From an uncultured Clostridia bacterium (lineage in GTDB: Bacteria > Bacillota > Clostridia > Christensenellales > Borkfalkiaceae), in NCBI GenBank assembly GCA_947627955.1, contig CANQXZ010000014.1:1-37683 (forward strand): a stretch of DNA of 37,683 nt, in the 5' to 3' direction. The notes under the pieces are model-generated. The model did not search any database, was not told where the DNA came from, and worked only from the letters and a program-made list of their open reading frames with translations. Numbering within the stretch: the stretch's first letter is position 1; every line of letters starts with the position of its first letter. The position numbers were made by a program, and so were the translations under genes. This document shows positions 1 through 7,606 of this stretch, in pieces.

Positions 1-1
1 T

Positions 2-88
2 GCCGCTGTGGTGGAATTGGCAGACGCGCTGGACTCAAAATCCAGTGGTAGCGATACCGTGTCGGTTCGACCCCGACCAGCGGCACCA
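2..88 (+). tRNA. tRNA-Leu (anticodon CAA)
   Basis: The acceptor stem pairs positions 2-8 with 78-84, followed by discriminator A85 and an encoded CCA at 86-88. The anticodon stem (29-33 with 41-45) encloses a 7-nt loop with anticodon CAA at 36-38, which reads the UUG leucine codon. A long variable arm and the TTCGA T-loop are present, as expected for a class II tRNA. The encoded CCA overlaps the base of the terminator stem. Confidence 0.95.
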
Positions 89-121
89 AAATGGGGCGCC
101 TGACAAGGCGCCCCATTTTGG
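86..121 (+). terminator. Intrinsic terminator of tRNA-Leu
   Basis: Positions 86-100 pair perfectly with 107-121 (15 bp, 6-nt loop). The core is GC-rich (GGGGCGCC with GGCGCCCC) and is flanked by an A-run and a T-run that form the outer part of the stem. The stem begins inside the tRNA CCA end. The T-run is short, so termination is likely but not certain. The same hairpin recurs in weaker form at each later unit of the adjacent tandem array. Confidence 0.75.
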
Positions 122-690
122 CGCCGTACGGAGGAGCGAAATATTCTTTCGACCCCGCGCGAGGAGGCGGAACTGTTTTGAAGTTTCTTGCCCTCTCCCC
201 GCTCTCCGCCGACGACGCCCTTGCGCAGCAAGACCGGCGGAATGGCGCCTTGTCGGGCGCCCCATTTTGGCGCCGTGCGGAGGAGCGAAATATTCTTTCG
301 ACCCCGCGCGAGGAGACGGAAATTTTTTGAAGTTTCTTGCCCTCTCCCCCGCTCTCCGCCGACGACGCCCTTGCGCAGCAAGACCGGCGGAATGGCGCCT
401 GACAAGGCGTCCCATTTTGGTGCCGTGCGGAGGAGTGAAATATTCTTTCGACCCCGCGCGAGGAGACGGAACTGTTTTGATGTTTCTTGCCATCTCCCCC
501 GCTCTCCGACGACGACGCCCTTGCGCAGCAAGACCGGCGGAAGGGTGCCTTGTCAGGCGCCCCATTTTGGTGACGTGCGGAGGAGTGAAATATTCTTTCG
601 ACCCCGCGCGAGGAGGCGGAACTGTTTTGAAGTTTCTTGCTCCCTCCCCGCTCTCCGCCGACGACGCCCTTGCGCAGCAAGACCAGAGGC
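112..690. repeat. Tandem array of about four 150-bp units with hairpins
   Basis: Units begin at 112, 261, 411 and 561, marked by the recurring CCCATTTTGG. The spacing is 149, 150 and 150 bp, and the fourth copy fades near 690. A further decayed fragment may lie at about 690-720. Each unit holds two possible stem-loops: one at the unit boundary (GGCGCC arms, like the tRNA terminator) and one near its end, where CCGCC pairs with GGCGG around an inner CTTGC-GCA-GCAAG hairpin. The fourth boundary hairpin keeps pairing through a G-T wobble. Copies differ by scattered point changes. Long open frames cross the array on both strands, but they repeat the same peptide and look like no protein family. 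I do not recognise the element. Confidence 0.85.
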
Positions 691-923
691 AAGGCGCCCC
701 TGCAGAGGAGCGAATTCCGTGCCGGAAATTGGCGCGGATTTATTTTGTTAAAAACAAACGCCGACGACGGAGCGGCAACAAATTCAGAGTTACTAAAAAC
801 GGCGGCTTTTAAAGCAATTTTGCCCCTGAAAACGGCAAAAAATGTTAAAAAGGAAAATTCCTCTCAATTTGGCAAAAATTTTTGTAAATATGTTGCAAAA
901 TTTTATATTTTTTTACATCTCTG
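691..923. other. AT-rich intergenic stretch, no gene seen
   Basis: Composition falls from GC-rich repeat sequence to A/T-rich sequence with many short A and T runs. I find no plausible coding frame with a ribosome-binding site, no clear structured RNA and no cyclic-di-GMP riboswitch core. It leads into the promoter that starts at 924. Confidence 0.6.
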
Positions 924-952
924 TTGACATACAAAGTCTTTTATATTATAAT
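924..952 (+). promoter_or_regulatory. Sigma-A promoter for the 978-3748 gene pair
   Basis: Consensus TTGACA at 924-929 and consensus TATAAT at 947-952 are separated by 17 bp. Predicted transcription start is near 959, giving a leader of about 19 nt that carries a GAGGTGG ribosome-binding site at 969-975 before the ATG at 978. This promoter also explains why the in-frame TTG at 924 is not a start codon. Confidence 0.85.
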
Positions 953-977
953 ATATTATAATATAACGAGGTGGAAA

Positions 978-1706
978 ATGAAGAGCGGTAAATTCAGAAT
1001 AATAGCTTCTGTTTGCTGTCTTGTCGCGGCGATTGCGCTTGCGGCTTTTACCGTTTTCGCATGGTTCACCACGATAAACACCGCCAAAACCAACGGCATT
1101 GAAACGCAAACCACTTCCGGCGACGTTGCGAAGTTTGAAGTAACCGCATATAAAGCAACTTCAACTGACGGAAAAACTTATACCAAAGGCGAAAGACTGG
1201 AAGATGCCCGGATGGAAGATTATACGCCCCGTTCCACGGGAGACACGGGTTCCACTACTGCTGTAATTTTGGAAATTACTTTTAAATTTAATTATAGCGA
1301 CGACAATAAAACTATCCCTCTCAATGCAACGCTTAATCATGACGACGTTTATAAAACCGATTCATTCGATAATTTTATAGGGCAAAATTATCTCTCCAAC
1401 GCAGTCACTTTAACGTCTTTGTCTGGCGAACACGATTCCACAGAGTATACGGTGGGCAGCGAAAATTATTCTTTCGTCACTGAAGCCTTTGTCGGAGACG
1501 CGAATGATAAAGGTAGGATTGAAAAGACAAAAAAAATTGACGACATTACTTATAACACGGCTGACGACTATGCCTATATACTAATGGACTATAACGCCGA
1601 TTATATTAACGCTCTGTATGCTATTATGCTGAACAAGTGGCCTAAAGAAGCCAACCTTAGCACAAGAATTGAATTTGCGCCCGACATTATATTTGTTTTG
1701 GGTTAA
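978..1706 (+). CDS. SipW-cognate secreted protein (TasA/camelysin-like class)
   Basis: A 242-residue predicted exported protein. The N-terminus has Lys/Arg, then a hydrophobic segment (about residues 8-27) ending in Phe-Ala-Trp-Phe-Thr-Thr (AWF at 28-30). This is the hallmark of the SipW-cognate signal class, in which a Ser/His signal peptidase cleaves the precursor. The mature part is polar, Asp/Thr/Asn-rich and lacks cysteines, LPXTG and a second membrane helix. I do not recognise a catalytic domain, so a structural or fibre role is inference from the TasA/camelysin family. The start was placed at ATG 978 because GAGGTGG lies just upstream. An in-frame TTG at 924 is the -35 box. The next gene follows after 11 bp, probably in the same transcript. 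Confidence 0.8.
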   Translation: MKSGKFRIIASVCCLVAAIALAAFTVFAWFTTINTAKTNGIETQTTSGDVAKFEVTAYKATSTDGKTYTKGERLEDARMEDYTPRSTGDTGSTTAVILEITFKFNYSDDNKTIPLNATLNHDDVYKTDSFDNFIGQNYLSNAVTLTSLSGEHDSTEYTVGSENYSFVTEAFVGDANDKGRIEKTKKIDDITYNTADDYAYILMDYNADYINALYAIMLNKWPKEANLSTRIEFAPDIIFVLG

Positions 1707-1717
1707 AAACGATAAAT

Positions 1718-3748
1718 ATGAAAATCCGCTATAGAATTTTCAACTTAATAGTTGCTGTATTGCTTATTGCTATTGTAATAGGCAATGTTTTCGCGTGGTT
1801 TTCGGCAAAGGACGCTGAACTTGAAATTACGGGAGCTTCCGCCGGCGCATATTTCGCATACGGCGACGGTACAAAGGATAAAGATGGCGACGGACAAATT
1901 CATGGACCTTACGGCATTACTACCCCTACTCACCTCTTCAACCTTGCATGGCTGCAAAATACAGGCAAAATAGTTCCGGGAACTTATTTTGAGTTGGGCG
2001 CGGATATTACCATCGAAAAAGGCTATGTTTTGCCGCCAATCGGCAATGCGACTAATCCTTTTAACAGCGTCTTTAATGGAAATGGACATACAATTGACGG
2101 TTTGATTGTATCAACAAATAAAAATGTCTTGCACGGTAACCCTGCAGATGCAGATTACAAATTTTCCAATGCGGTGGGAATGTTCGGAATGACGGAAACG
2201 AAGTCCGAAATAAAGAACTTCATTTTAGCTGACCCCACAGTTGAGGTTTCAAACGTAAATACTACCTATTCAGCAATTACCTCCGCTGACCCTGCGGCAG
2301 TTGGGTTGGCAATAGGTTATGTAAACGGCAAGGCTTCGTCAATCGGTGTTAAGGGCGGGAAATATTCAGTACTGCGCGAAATGAGTGGAGATGATAAATA
2401 TAAAACTTATAACAGCATCTTAGGCGACATGAGCGACACAGCAAAACAGAACAACTCCATAACAGGCGGTGATTCTTCCTCTTCTGGTAATGGAGATACT
2501 GGTATTTTTTATCCTGACGATATTTATTCAAAAATTTATAATGACCATTCGTCGGATGCATACATAAATTTTACAACTAGTTCAACAAAAGCCGGCGACT
2601 TATATTTTAAAAACAATATTTGGATAAATTCTGCAAATAATAATTATCTAGGTCTAGGCTCCCTTTCATTTACAACATCTGGTGGAAGCGATGAAGAAGC
2701 ACGACTTCGTAATGACCATGCTATGACTAAAATTTACTATTTTAATACGATAGACCCAAATGAAGCACTAAAAAATGCTTCACAAATTGAATATTTTGGT
2801 TCACCAGATATGACAATAGATTTGTCAACGACATCAACAGACACAACAGTTAATTCAATTAAATCTAAAATAGTAGACACATCTAATGCTGAATTAAAAA
2901 AACTTACATTTAGATTTATGACAGCAAACAAAATTACAGACATGAGCGAACAAACTGTAACAGTTTATAATGAAGATGGAACAACAGAGGATAGTGGAAA
3001 ATTTAATATTTTTTCAAGAAGTATAAAGGTAAATGTCGTTAGTAATAATGCCAAAGTTTTTGTTATAGCAGCTTCAAATTCCAACACGCAATATGATAGA
3101 AAATTAGGTATTTATAAGGTAGATGATACTAATGGTATTCCTTCTTATTTGCAGCCATCAAATTTTAAAATAACGAATGAGGCTGATAAGACAAGTGTAT
3201 ATAAAGAACAAATCAATCAACCTTATCAATCTATTTTACTCAATGGTTCAGGGAAGAATAATGGAGATGCATTAACACCAATCGCTGTGGAATTTGATTT
3301 GAGCACTGTAAAAATCGGAGATAAAACATATGGTGGCCCTGGAGCTTATGTTATAGGCTCAGCTGATCAATCGATTGGTATTTATTATGCTAAAATCACA
3401 GGTATGGAAGGTGGCAATGCCGATACGGGCGAACTCGGTGAAGGGCTCTCCGCAATAGACTTTATTTATGACGATGTCACTATAAATCAAGAAGAAGTAT
3501 CCTACACCGACGGTGATAATGGCACCAAAACACTTGCACCGGGTAACTTTATTTATGCAAATAAACTTTACACAGCCTCGCAAGTCAGAATTTATTATGA
3601 TTCAATTTCCGCAACATTATATATAAGTTTTGCCAGAACCAGCACTTCTTTTGATGTTACCTATAATAACGAAGCAGAACCGCAAACAAGCGGTTCCGGC
3701 AGCGTAAAGTTTAAATATGCTAGCGCATTCACATTTACAGTTCCATAA
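1718..3748 (+). CDS. Large SipW-cognate surface protein with GLUG-like region
   Basis: A 676-residue predicted exported protein. An N-terminal hydrophobic segment (about residues 8-26) ends in Phe-Ala-Trp-Phe-Ser (AWF at 26-28). Residues of roughly 65-180 resemble the repeat-rich, beta-helix-forming segments that carry GLUG-type motifs: a ladder with Asn-Gly-Asn-Gly-His-Thr-Ile-Asp-Gly, followed by a Gly-Met-Phe-Gly strand. The rest is Ser/Thr/Asn/Asp-rich with no enzyme motif that I recognise. No LPXTG or C-terminal anchor helix is visible. The ribosome-binding site is weak, which suggests coupling to the upstream gene 11 bp away. Base composition changes inside the gene: about 2480-3420 is much richer in A+T than either end. 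The terminator at 3764 closes the unit. Confidence 0.75.
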   Translation: MKIRYRIFNLIVAVLLIAIVIGNVFAWFSAKDAELEITGASAGAYFAYGDGTKDKDGDGQIHGPYGITTPTHLFNLAWLQNTGKIVPGTYFELGADITIEKGYVLPPIGNATNPFNSVFNGNGHTIDGLIVSTNKNVLHGNPADADYKFSNAVGMFGMTETKSEIKNFILADPTVEVSNVNTTYSAITSADPAAVGLAIGYVNGKASSIGVKGGKYSVLREMSGDDKYKTYNSILGDMSDTAKQNNSITGGDSSSSGNGDTGIFYPDDIYSKIYNDHSSDAYINFTTSSTKAGDLYFKNNIWINSANNNYLGLGSLSFTTSGGSDEEARLRNDHAMTKIYYFNTIDPNEALKNASQIEYFGSPDMTIDLSTTSTDTTVNSIKSKIVDTSNAELKKLTFRFMTANKITDMSEQTVTVYNEDGTTEDSGKFNIFSRSIKVNVVSNNAKVFVIAASNSNTQYDRKLGIYKVDDTNGIPSYLQPSNFKITNEADKTSVYKEQINQPYQSILLNGSGKNNGDALTPIAVEFDLSTVKIGDKTYGGPGAYVIGSADQSIGIYYAKITGMEGGNADTGELGEGLSAIDFIYDDVTINQEEVSYTDGDNGTKTLAPGNFIYANKLYTASQVRIYYDSISATLYISFARTSTSFDVTYNNEAEPQTSGSGSVKFKYASAFTFTVP

Positions 3749-3763
3749 TCCATAAAACAAAAC

Positions 3764-3796
3764 AACGGCGCCGCAAGAATTTCTTGCGGCGCCGTT
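3764..3796. terminator. Bidirectional terminator between convergent genes
   Basis: AACGGCGCCGCAAGAA (3764-3779) is perfectly repeated in inverted form at 3781-3796, giving a long GC-rich stem with a very small loop. It lies between the stop of the plus-strand surface-protein gene (3748) and the stop of the minus-strand signal peptidase gene (3803). Flanking T-rich or A-rich bases on each side let it serve both strands. Confidence 0.85.
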
Positions 3797-3802
3797 ATAT
3801 AT

Positions 3803-4402
3803 TTATTCCTTCTTCTCCTCCTCCCCGTCCAATTTGGGCTTGCGGGAGCTTTTTACTATCCGCTTGATCTGTATCACGATTATGACCACAGCCACCAAAA
3901 TTACGAGCATGTACGCCCAATTTATGGGGTTTTGAAGAAAGAGCATAACCGTTCCGAGCGGAGCCGAATTATATATTTCTATGCCGATAAAATTTTCCGC
4001 CGTTACCTTATCCCTATCGGGCACGCCCGTCGCTATGCCCATTGTGGTAAGAAGCGTAATGTCGTTGCCGTATTCGTCCTTTTCGGTTGAAATTTCAACC
4101 ACCTTGTGGACGATGCACTTATCCTTGTAATCATCCGACTGACCGATAAAAACCGCGTTTTGACCGACTTCCACGGAGGAAATATCGCACGACTTTATTA
4201 TCACCAGATCCCCCACCATTATTTCGGGCTCCATGGAGCCGGTCGCCACGACAGCCATTGAATAGCCGAAGATCACGGCGGGGCGGTTTTTTGCGCGGGC
4301 GGATAAGGTTATTATGAAAACGGTCAGAGCAAAGATAAAGATAATCAACGACAGACAGAAGCTGATAACGGAAAAAATCTTTTTCTTACTCGTCTTCTCC
4401 AT
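3803..4402 (-). CDS. sipW: SipW-type signal peptidase I (Ser/His class)
   Basis: A 199-residue membrane protease predicted to cleave the AWF-type precursors encoded nearby. One helix lies at about residues 10-34, and the catalytic Ser56 sits in Gly-Ser-Met-Glu-Pro. Val-Gly-Asp follows at 63-65. The general base is His99 (Ile-Val-His-Lys), not lysine, which places it in the archaeal/ER-like group that includes Bacillus SipW. A second helix spans about 163-182, followed by a charged Lys/Glu tail. This matches SipW in length and layout. It is the last gene of a four-gene minus-strand operon and overlaps the upstream gene by 17 nt, so translation is probably coupled. No strong ribosome-binding site is visible. 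Confidence 0.9.
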   Translation of the reverse strand: MEKTSKKKIFSVISFCLSLIIFIFALTVFIITLSARAKNRPAVIFGYSMAVVATGSMEPEIMVGDLVIIKSCDISSVEVGQNAVFIGQSDDYKDKCIVHKVVEISTEKDEYGNDITLLTTMGIATGVPDRDKVTAENFIGIEIYNSAPLGTVMLFLQNPINWAYMLVILVAVVIIVIQIKRIVKSSRKPKLDGEEEKKE

Positions 4403-5999
4403 CGAATTTTTCTTTCAATTCTTGATATTTTTTCAGCTCGCGAGCGCGCTTGGCTTCCTCGCGGCGCTGCTGCCTCTCCTCTTCCTTGCGGGCGGCTTCC
4501 GCTGCCGCCATACCGCGCAATTCGCGCTCGTATGCGGCGGCGTTCTGCTCGGCAAGGCGGGACTGAGAGGCGATTTTTTTGAGCTTTTCCTGCTTTTTTC
4601 TGTTCGCCTCGATTTTGTCTACGCGGCGCTTTTTGGCTTTGTTCAGATCCGCCTGCAACTTTTCGAGTTTCAACAGCTCGCGCTTTTCGAGCTTTAAAGT
4701 CTTTTCAAACTCGCTCTTTTGCAGTTTGGCGAGCTGGTGATAGCGTTTAAGCAGCGTTTTTTGGTTGCCGACTGCCGCCTCTTTTTTCTGTATATCGGAC
4801 CTGCCCTTGGGCTGCTTTTCGTACTCGGATTTGATTATGTCCTTGTACATTGAGCCGTTTATCTTGGCGATAGCCTTGAAAAAACGCGAAAAGTTGAGGT
4901 CGAGCTGTTTTTCCTCGGTTATCGCGTTGCGACGGGTTGCCCTTATCAGCTCGTTGCGCATCTGGCGGAAATAGTACTCGTTGACGGAGTCCTCGCCCGC
5001 CTTATTCTTGTCCGTACCGAAATCGGGCACATATTTATAGTTGGTTACGACTTTATAGTCCTTTTCGGAGCGCTTCGAGGCGGGGATCGCGTCGTAGGTC
5101 TCGCGGCGGATAAGTCCGTCGGTGACGAGCGACTGCACGGCGAGCGACGTGACGACGGTCAAATCGTCGAAATAATCGCCCTCGACGGGAAGATTCTTCT
5201 CGGTGACGTCTACGCTGTATCCCACGTTGGTATACGCCGAAATGAACAGCCACAGCTGATAGCAATTGCGGTAGTCGACGTTCATTCTCAGAAGGTTGGT
5301 CTTCTGAATGGGCGGCTTTACGGGCTTGGACTTGGCAAGCTCCCTATAAAAGTCCGAATTCTTTAAAATGCGGATGCGCTTGCGGATATTTTCAACCTTT
5401 TCAAGCAGTTCGGTTAGCCTTTCCGTCGCCTCCACGTCGCGCGAGGGCTCCTTGACCTTGATATCGAGGCTGCACTCAAACTCGCTCTTGCCCATGGAAA
5501 ACGCCGAACGCATGCTAAGATTTGTGTTGTCGAAGTTCTTCGCCTTGTCGCCTATGTCGCGGTAACGCTGTTCCACAAAGAGGGACAAGCGGTCGATAAG
5601 CGAATACACAAAACGGTTTTCGTATATGGCGATATCTTCCTGTATCTCGGAGACGAGCACCTTTTTGGGGCGCACGTTGTCCGACGTAACCGATTGGATA
5701 TTCTGCGTGTGCGAGGAAAGGTGACGAACGGTCTTTGCCGTGGTGCGCTTGGCGCGCTCTACGTCGACGATCTCTTCCTCTTCCTTTATGAATCTGCGGG
5801 GATTGCGGGCAATGAGTTCGACCGAGAACAGCGCGCCCTCGATCGTATATATCCACTTGTCGTCAAGGGCGAAGTGCTCCGACACGAAGTTGTGGAACAG
5901 CTTGTTGTCGCCCGAACGGAGCGCGGCGTATAATTTGTCGTATATCTCGCCGTCGCCCTGAAATTTGCCTATAAAATCCCTTAAATAGCCTTCTTCCAT
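4386..5999 (-). CDS. DUF2357/McrC-like protein with coiled-coil tail, no nuclease seen
   Basis: A 537-residue protein partnered with the AAA+ gene just upstream. Around residues 125-140 it has Tyr-Glu-Asn-Arg-Phe-Val, and near 235-250 a Leu-Arg-Met-x3-Tyr-Arg stretch. Both resemble the DUF2357 region found in McrC-like partners of McrB-type ATPases. In those families a PD-(D/E)XK nuclease normally follows. Here I see no such active site, and residues from about 405 to the end are almost continuous Lys/Glu/Ala/Arg heptads, probably a long coiled coil. There is no signal peptide or membrane helix, so it is likely cytosolic or docked on the membrane ATPase. The start is well supported by AGGGGGAAA about 8 nt upstream. 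It overlaps sipW by 17 nt. The family match is from motif reading only. Confidence 0.65.
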   Translation of the reverse strand: MEEGYLRDFIGKFQGDGEIYDKLYAALRSGDNKLFHNFVSEHFALDDKWIYTIEGALFSVELIARNPRRFIKEEEEIVDVERAKRTTAKTVRHLSSHTQNIQSVTSDNVRPKKVLVSEIQEDIAIYENRFVYSLIDRLSLFVEQRYRDIGDKAKNFDNTNLSMRSAFSMGKSEFECSLDIKVKEPSRDVEATERLTELLEKVENIRKRIRILKNSDFYRELAKSKPVKPPIQKTNLLRMNVDYRNCYQLWLFISAYTNVGYSVDVTEKNLPVEGDYFDDLTVVTSLAVQSLVTDGLIRRETYDAIPASKRSEKDYKVVTNYKYVPDFGTDKNKAGEDSVNEYYFRQMRNELIRATRRNAITEEKQLDLNFSRFFKAIAKINGSMYKDIIKSEYEKQPKGRSDIQKKEAAVGNQKTLLKRYHQLAKLQKSEFEKTLKLEKRELLKLEKLQADLNKAKKRRVDKIEANRKKQEKLKKIASQSRLAEQNAAAYERELRGMAAAEAARKEEERQQRREEAKRARELKKYQELKEKFDGEDE

Positions 6000-6020
6000 A
6001 CTCTTTTCCCCCTGTCAGGC

Positions 6021-7571
6021 TCAGTTCATTTTTTCAAGCTCTTTGACGTATGCAATGCACTTTGTCATGTTGCCCTTGCCGAAAGTCTTGTCGAAGAATG
6101 TAACGAGCTCGGAAAGTTCTTTCATGAGGAAAGGCAGGTTGAGCGCGTTGAACTTGCGCAAGATCTTGGTGCAAATGATAAAGTCTATGCCCGAAAGCTC
6201 GGTGCCGCCCGCCGCCATGTAGACGGGAACGAACAGCCGCAACTGCTTCATGATACGGTTACCGAAGGAGATCTTGAATTTGTCGCGGATAAAGCCGTCA
6301 AGCAGTTTGACCTTGTTTTCGTTCTCCTCGGAGATTGCATAGTCGCTACGCGCGCGGTCGAACAACGATTCAAGATAGGAATACGAGCAATTAAAGGGCT
6401 CCGTGAGGGGCGCGTCGAAGAAGCTCGCCTTTTCGTTGAGTGCGATAGCCACGGCACGGTCGTAAACCTTGTCGGTTATGGTGAACGTGGAGTCGTCGTT
6501 GTTTGCCGTGCCGACAAACCATACGTTTTGGGGCACGAGCAGCTTGCCGTATACGATATTTTTGGGGTCGGACGGCAGCGGCGCGGGGATAAGGTCTATC
6601 TTCCACTCGCTCACGTCGGGCATTTCCATTATGGAGAGGAAATCCGCGAAGTAATACTCGATACGCGCGAGGTTCATTTCGTCGAGGACGATAAAGTTGG
6701 GGTCCTCCCTCAGCGTGCACTCGTAAAGGCTCGCGAGGAAGTCCGTTTCATTGAATTTTTTGGTGAATTCGTTGAAGTATCCGACAAGCTCCGCGCGGTC
6801 GCGCCACGAGGGCTGGACGGAGATTATGGAAGTATCGTTGTTGAAGAATTTACCCATGGCGTAGGGCAAACTCGTCTTACCTGTACCCGAGATACCTTCC
6901 AGAATCATTATCTTGGAGGTTCCGAGACCGGCGAACCAAAGGCGGATAGTTTCCTCGGTGTAGTACAGTTTGAGCTGCGAAGCGGCAAAGTTGACAAACC
7001 TCTTCACCACGCCGTCGAGGGTGAGCATATCCGAATCCGCCATGTAAATGACGTGGGGATTGCGCGAATACTTTTCGTCGAGATTGATAAGTTTTGTGAA
7101 GCGGCTCGCCCCCGGGGTCGCCTCCTCGGGCTGCTCCTCGCCCGCTTCGGGCAACGCCCTCTGTTCGCCCGCGGGCATCTCGTACTGACCGTTTACGCCC
7201 ATCTTCAAGGCGAATATCTGACCTTTTTCACGGACGAGCTGGTCGCACTGCTCCCTTAATCGCGCCACTTCTTCCTGCAATTTGTCCTTGTCGACCTCTT
7301 TGCTGCGGAACACGATATAGCGGCGTATAAGCTGTGCAAGCCTGTAACACAGGAAAAACACAAGCGTTGAATTGACTGCCACGATAAGTATGAGGCATAT
7401 CCAACCCAATACATCGAAATCCTTTATCGAGCCGCCGAGCTGCCTGAAATAAGTGCCGATATCGAGGATAAAGAACTTATAAATGGCAAGCGCGATTGTC
7501 TTGATAAATCCCCATATGTTCTGGATCAGCGTCCAGAGAAAGTCAACATAATACTGAGAAAATTCCCCCAT
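6021..7571 (-). CDS. Membrane-anchored McrB-like AAA+ ATPase
   Basis: A 516-residue protein with two predicted N-terminal membrane segments (about 12-36 and 54-80), a coiled-coil linker near 92-118 and a Glu/Pro-rich hinge. An AAA+ domain of the McrB/dynein-related (AAA_5) type follows. Walker A is GISGTGKT at 226-233. A Trp-Arg-Asp-Arg-Ala-Glu-Leu-Val-Gly-Tyr-Phe segment lies at 256-266. Walker B is IVLDEMN at 294-300, followed by Leu-Ala-Arg-Ile-Glu-Tyr-Tyr-Phe. Sensor 1 is Gly-Thr-Ala-Asn-Asn (354-358), and Asp-Arg-Ala (371-373) is a likely arginine-finger region. All nucleotide-site residues look intact. McrB proteins are normally soluble, so the membrane anchor is unusual. The start has GAGGAAA about 5 nt upstream. 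It lies between a signal peptidase gene and the McrC-like gene, spaced 35 and 21 bp. Confidence 0.85.
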   Translation of the reverse strand: MGEFSQYYVDFLWTLIQNIWGFIKTIALAIYKFFILDIGTYFRQLGGSIKDFDVLGWICLILIVAVNSTLVFFLCYRLAQLIRRYIVFRSKEVDKDKLQEEVARLREQCDQLVREKGQIFALKMGVNGQYEMPAGEQRALPEAGEEQPEEATPGASRFTKLINLDEKYSRNPHVIYMADSDMLTLDGVVKRFVNFAASQLKLYYTEETIRLWFAGLGTSKIMILEGISGTGKTSLPYAMGKFFNNDTSIISVQPSWRDRAELVGYFNEFTKKFNETDFLASLYECTLREDPNFIVLDEMNLARIEYYFADFLSIMEMPDVSEWKIDLIPAPLPSDPKNIVYGKLLVPQNVWFVGTANNDDSTFTITDKVYDRAVAIALNEKASFFDAPLTEPFNCSYSYLESLFDRARSDYAISEENENKVKLLDGFIRDKFKISFGNRIMKQLRLFVPVYMAAGGTELSGIDFIICTKILRKFNALNLPFLMKELSELVTFFDKTFGKGNMTKCIAYVKELEKMN

Positions 7572-7606
7572 ATTATTTCCTCACAATAAGTTTAAACTTT
7601 ATGCGG

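Noticed and set aside
112..690. CRISPR array
   Set aside because: The repeating unit is 150 bp and similar along its whole length, with no short constant repeats separated by unique spacers, and no cas gene is present.
2..690. tRNA-Leu as an attachment site for an integrated element
   Set aside because: No integrase lies next to the tRNA, no second copy of its 3' end is seen downstream, and the Xer-type gene is about 21 kb away with its own promoter.
35..812. Several long open frames on both strands across the tRNA-Leu and the 150-bp repeats
   Set aside because: They repeat the same peptide with the repeat period, have no ribosome-binding site, overlap the tRNA or its terminator, and resemble no protein family.
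924..977. TTG at 924 as the start of the first AWF protein
   Set aside because: The TTG is part of a perfect -35 box. ATG 978 has a proper ribosome-binding site and a normal signal-peptide N-terminus.
4386..7571. McrBC restriction system
   Set aside because: No nuclease active site is visible in the partner, no DNA-recognition domain is seen on the ATPase, the ATPase is membrane-anchored, and the flanking genes are signal peptidases.
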